Assembly: GCA_013396525.1 (NCBI GenBank)
Contig: VWYX01000013.1
Coordinates: forward strand, 2,723,954-2,787,953
Reading direction: 5' to 3'
Source: Chaetorhynchus papuensis
Taxonomy: Eukaryota > Chordata > Aves > Passeriformes > Rhipiduridae
Length of the DNA: 64,000 nucleotides
The notes under the pieces are model-generated. The model saw only the letters and a list, made by a program, of their open reading frames with translations. It was not told the origin of the DNA and did not search any database. Of this stretch, positions 1 through 8,260 are shown in pieces. Made by a program: the position numbers and the translations under genes. Position 1 is the stretch's first letter, and each line of letters begins with the position of its first letter.

Positions 1-555
1 ATCCTGTGAGGGAATACAACCAGGTCGGCTGACCCAAATTTCCCACAGGGACATTCCATATCACATGATATCAGCTCAGCTATAAAAGCAAAGGAAAGGA
101 GGAGGAAGGGGGGGCATTTGTTGTTTAGAGTGTTTGCCTTCTGGAGCAACCACTGTGCTTCCCAGGAAGTGGCTGGGTATCACTTGCTGGTGGGAAGTAG
201 GGAATAAAATTATTGGGTTTTTCTTCTTGGCTTATGTGTGAGCAAGCTTTTGCTTTTGCTTTAGTAAATTGCCTTATTTCAACCTATGAGCCATTTTCCA
301 TCTTATTTTCCCTCACTTGTCCAGCTGGGAAGGAGGAATGATAGAGCAAGTTGCTGGGCACCTGGCAGCTAACCAAGGTCAATCCACCAAAGTCCTTTTT
401 GGTGCCCAACATGGGATTTTCCTATAAAACTGTCTTTACCTGAACCACAAGTTCTCTGTTTTTTACCCTTCTGATTCTCTCTCTGATCTGACTGGTGGGT
501 GAGTTAGTGAGTGGCTGCACAGGGCTTGGTTGTTGGCTGGGGTTAAACCACGACA
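1..555 (+). mobile_element. Endogenous retrovirus LTR, mosaic, cut by window start
   Basis: The right end GGTTAAACCACGACA (541-555) matches a common songbird LTR terminus as I recall it. U3-like sequence includes GACCCAAATTTCCCACAGGG and a TATAAAAG box near 81-88. The stretch from about 290 to 395 resembles the tail of a second LTR family (compare 36295-36360), and is followed by a primer-binding-site-like GGTGCCCAACATGGG at about 400-415. Then R/U5-like sequence of the first family resumes to 555. No open retroviral gene is present. It lies in the KLKB1 intron upstream of the apple 3 exon. Confidence 0.75.
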
Positions 556-2093
556 GCATGAGAAAATCAATCTTGTTCCTGCTTGTCTTTCCCTATTTTC
601 TGTGTCTTGTGAAAGAGGCAAGAGCAGACAAGAGAGAGAAGAAATAAATTCTGTGATCATAGAAGCCTAGGCAGGATCTAGAAGATCAAGAGGTCATCTA
701 GGGAGGTCACCTGTCTTATCTAAAACAGATTAGCTATACCTGTCCAGACAGAGACCTGTAGAATGTAGTCATAAAAACTCAGTAACATCTTCTGCCTTGT
801 TGTTTTGTCAATATCTGAAATGGGTTTATTTCAACATTAGTTTGAGGTTTTTTTCTGACTTTGTTTAGTTTATTCCTTTCTATGTGGCCTTTCATTTTGT
901 GCCTTTGCCTCTCTGACTTTATGCTTATTCACATATGCTATTACACATTCATAGCAATTTGTCTGTTATTCTGCCCTTTGCAAAGTACCTTCCTTGGGAT
1001 CACTGGATATTGAGCAAATGATCACTGAACGTGATCCTGGAGATCACAGGTTAGCTTCCCTAAAGTTTCAGATCCACATTTATGCTTTAAATATAATTTC
1101 CTTTAGGAACTATCCATTCTCCTGAATGCTATTTCCTCTTAACATAGGATCTTACCTACTAATTGCCAGAGTTAATTGACTCTAATTTTCCAGATTTATG
1201 ATTATATCTTTTTACTGTTCTTATTGTATAATTACTACCCAGTATTGTTGTACTTCTTGCCTATGCTTTTTGAAAACCTCATTAGATTAACAGGAGTCAC
1301 ATTAAGCTCTGCCTCTTCTGAGTTTCCCTTTCTGTAGGAAGATGGTCCCGGTATGTTTCTATAACACACTGGGCAGCATTGATTGAGTTGCTGTGCTTCC
1401 TCAAGAGCTCACGTTCTCTACTGCCACCAAATCCTATCTTTTGGATCATTTCACTATTTTTTACTATCTATGCAGCTTGATAAATTCAAGAAACATCCTC
1501 TGTGTTGATGCTTCCATTTTTTTCTTTTTAAATTCTTGCACTAGATTCTAACTGGGACTTCAACTATATCTTTGGAGAAGGAAACTCATTTATTTCTTTT
1601 TAAACATGCTGATACTTCCTGTAATTTCCATATCCATATCTAGTTGTATGCAATATCCTGACAAGCCTCTGTTGTGTTATTTTGGCCATGTCAGAGGGCA
1701 GCACTCCTACTTATTCTGCCTACTTTTCAAATAGTAAAAGAAGTGTTAAGAAGAGCATCACCGTATTTTTTTTTCTAGTCTTCCTATGAACCTGATATAG
1801 CCATTAAAAATTAATTTAAATCCTTCCCTATTAGATTAGCAAATCTCTATTTTAACATGTAGTTTTTCCTCTATATGAACCTTATCCCTGTTCAGTAGTT
1901 CTCTCTATGACTTTACATATTCAAAAATATTCTTGAAAAATAGATTTTGGTTAAAATGTTGTGTTATCTTTCCAATTGATCAATCACAGAAGGAAAACAG
2001 GAATAAAGATAGAAATGAACTACCTGTAAATCTCAATTTTCTGATGGCATACTAAAATCTGGAATTTTGTTATTTTGTTCTTGTTTTATACAG
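556..2093 (+). other. KLKB1 intron sequence before the apple 3 exon
   Basis: AT-rich, no long reading frame. I searched it for the second half of apple 2 (a Cys-Leu-Leu-Lys-type start and a SGFSL...C end) and did not find it, so that exon must lie before the window. Part of 780-1900 may be a very old interspersed repeat, but I cannot name it. Confidence 0.6.
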
Positions 2094-2253
2094 ATTGTCA
2101 AATGGACATTTTTGAAGATCAAGAGTTTTCAGGAATTAATATTACAAGTTTTTTCACTCCTGATATTTCTGTCTGCCAGACTACTTGTACTTATTTTCCA
2201 AAGTGCTTGTTCTTTACATTTTTTACCAGGAAATGGCAAATAGAATCTCAAAG
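2094..2253 (+). CDS. KLKB1: KLKB1 exon: apple 3, first half
   Basis: Acceptor TTATACAG at 2086-2093; donor AAG|GTGACT at 2254, a weak but valid GT. The exon enters with two bases completing an Asp codon (the G comes from the upstream exon) and leaves after AG of an Arg codon. It encodes DCQMDIFEDQEFSG, then an N-glycosylation sequon (NIT), the paired cysteines CQTTC and the apple signature CLFFTFFT. Its 160-bp length equals that of the matching apple 4 exon (3250-3409), as expected for domains that arose by duplication. Confidence 0.93.
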
Positions 2254-5200
2254 GTGACTATGACAATTAAATGTAATTATCTGTGTGGAATTTTTAAAAA
2301 TTATTTTTTAAAAACACTGTCTTTTTTTTTTAACACAGATTTCTTTTAATTATGTAAATTTATGTTGAAAAGCTATTTTCAGTAAAGCACAATTTTTTAT
2401 GGTTTTTGTTCATAAATTTATAATTTCCTGTGAGCATTTCAACTGTTTTCCAATGTGATCAGGGCTTTTGTCTTGTGGTTGTGTATCTGGTCTTAATCTG
2501 AAAAGAATTATACACGTCAAAAGTACAGTGAGCCTCCAGATTGTTTTAAAGACTTAAAGCTGAATTTTATGACATTATCAAAAGAGCCATCTGGTTTCCT
2601 GGCAGAGTGAACTTATTTACTTGAAAAGATTTTTCAATTAAGTTAATGGGTTTAAAAATATTTCTATGTGGCTTCCTTCTTTCATACGTAGTAGTGAGAA
2701 TAGTTAAAAATCAACATTCCACACGAATGAGAAGAATAAACTTTCACAGCAGTTTCAGGGAGGAGTAAAGCTGAACTAGCATCATCTAAAGTCACCTCTT
2801 CTACCTGCGTATGAATACTGTAAAACCTTTAGTAGTACAGCCGTATGGCATTTCACAGCATTACAAAAACTGCCTCAATTTTGAGTGAACTAGTGAACTC
2901 AGTGAATGCATTTTCATATGAAATATTTCTACAGATTGAGGCTTGGGAGAAAAGAGTGTATTTAGGAAAGAACCTTCTTTTACCTGTACCAAAACAATTA
3001 TTTTTATGGTGTGAGAACAGGTTTAGTTATTTTAAAAAATATTTAATTTTAGAAATCTTTGCCTTCTGAAGACATCAACAAGTGGAATTCCAGAGGCACT
3101 CATATCACAAGAAAATGCTGTATCGGGCTTTGGCCTCCTAAATTGCAGAAGATCTTTACCTGGTAAACAATAAATTACAATAAAAGTAATAATTTTTATA
3201 TAATCTAATGAATAACTTTCTGATGCTTTGAATGCAATCATTCTTACAGCCTGCAATTCTCGCACTTACACGCATATGGATTTTTTGGGAGATGAACTTA
3301 ATGTCACTTATACTAAAGGACACAGAGCCTGTCAGCAGGTGTGCACAGACAGGATCCGCTGCCAATTTTTTTCCTATTCTCTCCTCCAAGGTTCATGCAA
3401 TGAGGAAGGGTGAGATAAATTTTTAAAATGTTCAAAGATTGCTGAAATAATAATTCCAGAGCGGTGGTGAGGAAGTGATGTATGTGTTCTTCAGTGAGAA
3501 AAATACAAATTAAATGTTTGCATTAATTCATTGGCAGAAAGTGTGAGTGTCACCTAAGAATGTCCTCAAATGGATCTCCAGTGAAAATAGTACATGGGCC
3601 AGGAAGTATCTCTGGATACTCATTAAGATTATGCAGAAAAAGAGCCAGTACTGGTAAGTAAAACTTCTTTCATGAAAAATAGCCAGTGCTTCCCTGATTT
3701 CAGTAGGAGGCCAAACCATGTCTTTTTAAAGTGGTTGCATTGTCACAGTAGGTGATCTTGTAAAGTTAGAGTGTTCTGGAAAAGTGAAGTCAGTCAGATC
3801 TTCACATTGTAAACACCAGAATAGCGCTGTGAATTTGGTTTTAGCAGGCTTTATGATCATAAATCATGAAAAATATGTCATGTATCATCTTCTTCTCAAT
3901 GGGTGGTGCCTGTTCAGTGGTCACCAGTAGTTTCGTCTTCATTTTTCATTGGTGAGTGCACGTTGTCTTTGAGCTCAGTTCTAGGTTATTTCTGTAGTGT
4001 GCATGCAGCATTCTGCAAGAACTATTAGGATCGTTGGTGGGACAGACTCCTCCCCCGGTGAATGGCCGTGGCAGGTGAGCTTGCACGCCAAGTTGTCTCG
4101 GCAGAGACACCTGTGCGGGGGCTCCATCATCAGCAACCGCTGGATCCTCACAGCTGCTCACTGTGTCACGAGGTGAGGCCCAATTGTAAATGTACAAATA
4201 AGCCCAAAAGTTCAGCCCAGCACGCAAGATAAGTTGAGATCTACCATTCAGGATAATAACAATGAGAACTAGAATTAGATGAACTGCTTTAACGTAACAA
4301 AAAGGTGGAACTTTCAGGTAGACCGTTCGGTTTCTTAATGTAACTGGAACTCCATACTTAGTCCCTTTGTAGCACAGTATTGTACTGCTGATGCTAAATT
4401 ATTTTAATGAATCTAGAAGGTGAAATTCTAAAGCAGACAACAGTTACCTACAGAACCCTAGACATTCTCATGAGATATGAGCTTTTATCTTACTGCAATA
4501 CTGCATTAGGCTATTTAGTCACAGACTGACTGTCTTTTTCCCTCAGTCTAGAGAATCCCAATATTTGGCGTGTTTATGCTGGTATCTTAAGACAATCAGA
4601 AATAAATGAGGCTACACCCTTCTTCAAAGTGGAAGAGATTATTGTTCACTCTCAGTATGAACACGCACAGACAGGATATGACATTGCTTTGATGAAACTC
4701 GCTAAGCCTATGAATTTTACTGGTATGTAGTCTGTTGCAGAGGAATTCTAAAAACGTGCAGGATGACACAGGGCTGGCAGTGCTGTGGCAGTGCATGACA
4801 CCTGGGCTGGCTTCCTTTAATATGCAGTTGCTGGGGTTTGAGTAGAATCTTTTCTGTTGGCTTTGAAAAGAAAATGGGTGGCTTTAACTTATGTGATGGG
4901 AATGATACATAGTGTAAGGGACAAAGCATAACAGGAGGCTGTCATCAGGGGTCATGTGGGTGCCCAAAAAACTTTACTGTTGTGGTTGTCTCTGCTGGTC
5001 AAACTAATATTTTCTCTCATACTTTAGATCTTCAACTACCTATCTGCCTGCCATCAAAAGAAGATGCTAACCTATTTTATACTGACTGTTGGGTAATTGG
5101 ATGGGGTTACAGAAAGGAAAAAGGTACAGACAAATACTTTTTTAAACAGTGAATTTTTGTATTTTTAAAATTAATGTGTTTGACAAAAAACCCTACCCCT

Positions 5201-8057
5201 TTAAAAAGAGAAAATTCTGTGCTGTTCTTAGCTACCTTTATTCCTTCTAGACAGTACTTTAATATAATTTTTATTAGAATTGATTTCCATTAAGACATCA
5301 TAAAACAAAAATGAAAGATGTATGAAATTATCATTAAATAGCTCCATGCTCTGACACAATAATTAATTTTATAAATTGGTTCAATAGTTTGAAATACCTG
5401 AGAATTCTATCTTAAATATATCTTGTACAACACTCAAATACTTTTCCTTAGATTCTAGCTTAATCTACTGGCAAATGCCAGTACATATCTGGGTCTTGTG
5501 CACTCTTTTTTTATTTTATTGCCTAAAAAAAGGCAATAAACTTACCACTGAACTGTTTTGAATTACAGTCTGCACATAACCCATGTTTTTGGTTTTTTAC
5601 GTGATTGTATTAATATGACTTTAGAAATTAGAGATTGAAGTATGCTGCTTTTATTATTCCGAAGATTGATTATAGACCATGCCAATGACTTGTGTTTTGA
5701 TAGTAGATGAGATTTGAACTCCTCTGATTGTATATGGAGGTAGGCCAAAAAGCTCTTAATTATCAAGCTGTGGTTTTACATCTATTTATTTGTTTATGGG
5801 TTTTTTTTAATGTGTAATTTTTATATGTTTATATAGATGTATATGCACCTTTTCCTTTATACTCTTGCCTGTCTGAAAGCTACAGTTCAATGTGAAATCT
5901 AACAAACTTAGGCAGATATTGCATAGAAAAATTTCTTCTGTTAATTACTAGAGAAAAGGCTGCCCTCAAATACTCTTGTTTAGTCTATGTGCAAATTTCT
6001 CCATCTTAAAAACTACTAGGATAGAGAGCAGCACAGATTTGGCAACTGGGAGGTTCCAAACTTATTGCAACACTTTACTAGGAAATAATAGTTACTAACA
6101 CAAAGCAATGCTCCAAGGGCCAATGTCCTGAGAGCCATTCACATATGAGGATTCATTGCAAATCACAAGGGAGTTTAGAAGCTTTTCCAGTCATGAAAAA
6201 GAAGATGGCATTATAAAAGCATCTAAATTAGAAGACAATTCACATTGTTTGCTAACACAAGGAAAGGAAAATCGGTGTCATGAACATCTATTAACATTCT
6301 AGAAGCAGTGACCTCCCACTTTGTGATATCAGCGTATGGGGATTTCTAGAGCTTAATTTTAACCTCTATTTTGCTGGAATCAAACATATATGCCTTTTAT
6401 ATAGGTCGGGTACAAGATATTCTTCAGAAGGCTCCTGTTCCCTTCATGTCAAAAGAGGAATGCCAGGCAAGGTACCGGAGGCGCAGAATAGGTGGCAAAG
6501 TGATCTGTGCTGGGTACGATGAAGGTGGAAGGGATGCTTGTAAGGTAATGACAAACAGTAGTGTACAGCTCTATATTCCAACCATATGTTCAAATATATA
6601 AATGAAAACTATAACTATTATTAATTGCTATTATTAGAAAAGTATGATTATCAATAGAGCTCTTGATGAACTTGTCACTTAAGGTTGTCAAAAGCACAGA
6701 AAACCAGGTATATGGAAAATATTTCTTATATGACATTGAAACCTTTAGGGACACATTCCATGGATAGGAAACTCTGAGTGTGGATATATAGATATCCATT
6801 TAGGGAATAAAACAGTCTTCCTTCAGACAATCAGAAACCCAGAGAGTGCAAGTATAGTATCTTGAAGCGTTTCTCCAATAGGAGCAGATTTCCTTTTTTT
6901 TTAATTTCTTGGCATGAAATACAGTACATAAAATCTTATTTTAAAGCATCCACTGTGCACAAACCAGAAGGGAGGGTGCTAGCAATGCTATTAAAATGCA
7001 TGGGGAATAGAAGGCTAAAAACAAACTGTGCAAACTGCTCTGTTCGTAATTAGAATTTAAAATGTCACAACAGCGTGAGTTCTGTGAGCCAAATTCTCTG
7101 CTCAAGAATAAATTCACACACTTTCATCAGTTTAAATATTCTGAGTTAATTTCTGCAAGAAGAAAATAGTCTGATTATTAACATTAAGCTCTCCACCAAA
7201 TACAGTTTTCACTGCAAACATTTAACAGTTAATATTTGTATGCTGAAATGTTTTTATTGCTATGATTGGTTAGAGTACTTGGAGTCGGGAAGTAATTTTT
7301 TCTCTGTGCCAATTATGCTTTCTTTATCTGATACGGCGTAACAGAACATGGAGATGTTATTTTAAAAAATAATACATTTGCTATTGTCCTAACAACCCAT
7401 AACAGCTTCTCTAAAGAATCTTATGTTCAGAAAGATTGCCTAGGAATAGAAAACAAAACACAAAAGTGTTTTATCCCGAGTGGGACAGAGTCACTCAAAC
7501 AAGGTAAGGCATGTAGAGAAATGAGATACTAAAAACAAGGTCATAAGAAAAAATACTGCCTAGTTGGCTGTTTTTCTTACTTGCACACATAGTTTTCATT
7601 GGGTTTTAAATCACTGTATTTAGAAAAGTTAATAATACTAAAAAAAAGAAAACAAAAAAACCCAGTAGTTTTGAACCTTCAAGGGAAGTGGAAATTGTTT
7701 GCAATGACTATTTAGAAATCAGTGCTTCAGTCCTCTCTTAATTAGTCATAACTGAAAGTGATTGAAATACAGGCTGTTATGCTGGTGGTAACATTGAATG
7801 ATGCTGACTTTATTAAAGGCTTTCTTTATGATATAAATATTGATGAGGCCTCTTCCTTGCATGCTCTCTCTTTTTCTCCTGTGACACAGGGAGATTCGGG
7901 AGGGCCACTGTCATGCAGGCACGAGGAGGTGTGGTATCTGGTGGGCATCACCAGCTGGGGTGAAGGGTGTGCTCGCCCCAGGCAGCCAGGAGTCTACACC
8001 AAAGTTGCTGAGTATTCAGACTGGATTCTAGAAAAAACTACACAGTATGAGCATTAA
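2094..8057 (+). CDS. KLKB1: Plasma prekallikrein, 3' half (apple 3, apple 4, serine protease domain), 9 exons
   Basis: Spliced gene, 5' part outside the window. Nine exons (2094-2253, 3053-3162, 3250-3409, 3538-3653, 3998-4172, 4547-4722, 5028-5123, 6405-6544, 7890-8057) join in frame and give about 432 residues plus stop. Order: apple 3, apple 4, linker Cys, activation site IR|IVGG (cut after the Arg codon at 4027-4029), then a chymotrypsin-fold S1 protease. The triad is His (TAAHC, codon 4159-4161), Asp (YDIAL, 4680-4682) and Ser (GDSGGP, 7896-7898). S1-pocket Asp189 (RDACKGDSGG, codon 6533-6535) predicts cleavage after Arg/Lys. Known role of the family: a liver-made plasma zymogen that binds kininogen and, once cleaved, releases bradykinin. 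KLKB1 is chosen over F11 because apple 4 has the extra Cys (SCNEEGKCEC) that pairs with the FXI dimer cysteine in prekallikrein, and apple 3 starts DCQMDIF, like prekallikrein's DCKMNIF. Every splice site is GT-AG and no disabling change is seen. Confidence 0.95.
2254..3052 (+). other. KLKB1 intron inside apple 3
   Basis: 799-bp intron between the two halves of apple 3. Starts GTGACT, ends ATTTTAG. Nothing else recognised in it. Confidence 0.85.
3053..3162 (+). CDS. KLKB1: KLKB1 exon: apple 3, second half
   Basis: Acceptor AATTTTAG at 3045-3052; donor CCTG|GTAAAC at 3163. The first base completes Arg, giving SQR-NLCLLKTSTSGIP and later ENAVSGFGLLNC, the usual second half of an apple domain, with its fifth and sixth cysteines. 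It leaves one base (G) of an Ala codon. The intron before it is 799 bp and the one after only 87 bp. Confidence 0.92.
3250..3409 (+). CDS. KLKB1: KLKB1 exon: apple 4, first half
   Basis: Acceptor TTCTTACAG at 3241-3249; donor GAAGG|GTGAGA at 3410. Encodes ACNSRTYTHMDFLGDELNVT, with a sequon at NVT, then CQQVCTD and RCQFFSYSLL. The final SCNEEG carries the cysteine equivalent to FXI Cys321. The exon ends with GG of a Gly codon completed by the next exon. Confidence 0.94.
3538..3653 (+). CDS. KLKB1: KLKB1 exon: apple 4, second half
   Basis: Acceptor TTGGCAG at 3531-3537; donor ACTG|GTAAGT at 3654, a consensus donor. Reads G-KCECHLRMSSNGSP, then GSISGYSLRLCRKRAST. The first Cys of KCEC is the prekallikrein-type extra cysteine; the second is the normal fifth apple cysteine. 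Leaves one base (G) for the Val codon that opens the next exon. Confidence 0.94.
3654..4546 (+). other. KLKB1 introns flanking the activation-site exon
   Basis: Two short introns, 3654-3997 (344 bp) and 4173-4546 (374 bp), surround the exon 3998-4172. No repeat or regulatory site recognised. Confidence 0.85.
3998..4172 (+). CDS. KLKB1: KLKB1 exon: linker, activation site, catalytic His
   Basis: Acceptor TCTGTAG at 3991-3997; donor ACGAG|GTGAGG at 4173. Encodes VCMQHSARTIR, then IVGGTDSSPGEWPWQVSLH and LCGGSIISNRWILTAAHC. The early Cys is the one expected to tether the heavy chain to the protease after cleavage. The activating cut falls between Arg (4027-4029) and Ile (4030-4032). The exon is GC- and CpG-richer than its surroundings. 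Confidence 0.96.
4547..4722 (+). CDS. KLKB1: KLKB1 exon: protease domain with catalytic Asp
   Basis: Acceptor TTTTTCCCTCAG ending at 4546; donor ACTG|GTATGT at 4723. One base completes Ser, followed by LENPNIWRVYAGILRQSEIN, then FFKVEEIIVHSQY and TGYDIALMKLAKPMNFT. The Asp of YDIAL (4680-4682) is the second triad residue; NFT is a possible N-glycosylation site. Confidence 0.95.
4723..5027 (+). other. KLKB1 intron within the protease domain
   Basis: 305-bp intron, GTATGT to CTTTAG. Nothing else recognised. Confidence 0.85.
5028..5123 (+). CDS. KLKB1: KLKB1 exon: protease domain, middle segment
   Basis: Acceptor CATACTTTAG ending at 5027; donor AAAAG|GTACAG at 5124. Encodes DLQLPICLPSKEDANLFYTD, then CWVIGWGYRKEKG. 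The IGWG segment is a standard S1 protease strand, and CLP contains the cysteine that links to the activation region. Confidence 0.95.
5124..6404 (+). other. KLKB1 intron within the protease domain
   Basis: 1,281-bp AT-rich intron, GTACAG to TATATAG. I see no exon, RNA gene or clear repeat in it. Confidence 0.85.
6405..6544 (+). CDS. KLKB1: KLKB1 exon: protease domain, S1 pocket Asp189
   Basis: Acceptor TTTTATATAG ending at 6404; donor TGTAAG|GTAATG at 6545. Encodes GRVQDILQKAPVPFMSKEEC, QARYRRRRIGGK, VICAGYDEGGRDACK. Four arginines in a row (RYRRRRIGG) make this surface loop more basic than the human protein as I recall it. The Asp codon at 6533-6535 gives trypsin-like specificity. The exon ends on a codon boundary. 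Confidence 0.95.
6545..7889 (+). other. Last KLKB1 intron
   Basis: 1,345-bp intron, GTAATG to GACACAG, lying between the S1-pocket and catalytic-Ser exons. This split just before GDSGGP is common in S1 proteases of this family. No other feature seen. Confidence 0.85.
7890..8057 (+). CDS. KLKB1: KLKB1 terminal coding exon: catalytic Ser and stop
   Basis: Acceptor CTCCTGTGACACAG ending at 7889. Encodes GDSGGPLSCRHEEVWYLVG, ITSWGEGCARPRQPGVYTK, VAEYSDWILEKTTQYEH and a TAA stop at 8055-8057. Ser195 is codon 7896-7898. The C-terminal tail after WILEKT is short, roughly ten residues shorter than I recall for the human protein. Confidence 0.96.
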   Translation, partial: GDSGGPLSCRHEEVWYLVGITSWGEGCARPRQPGVYTKVAEYSDWILEKTTQYEH

Positions 8058-8260
8058 CTGACTCACTCAACATGATGCTGTGGAATAACAACCCTCAGAG
8101 CAATGTGATAAAGTGTATTAGTGTTTTTTAAATGGTGTTTTTTGTTAGCCCGGCGTGTAAAATACTTGTTTTAAAATGCAGAAAAGCAGGAATGAAAGAA
8201 TTTTCCTACAACTAAATAAAAACCAGTAATAACAATAAACTCTGTGATCACTGATTTGGC
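8058..8260 (+). terminator. KLKB1: KLKB1 3' UTR with two poly(A) signals
   Basis: AT-rich sequence follows the stop. AATAAA hexamers lie at 8215-8220 and 8234-8239, about 160 and 180 bases after the stop, so cleavage would be expected near 8235-8260. This is a short 3' UTR. The exact cleavage site is inferred. Confidence 0.7.

Noticed and set aside
556..2093. Search for the apple 2 exon of KLKB1
   Set aside because: No sequence with the apple second-half cysteine and Leu pattern was found; the exon must lie upstream.
7758..7889. 5' extension of the last KLKB1 exon as an open frame
   Set aside because: It is intron: a strong pyrimidine tract and the acceptor GACACAG directly precede GDSGGP, and the preceding exon ends at the matching codon position (phase 0).
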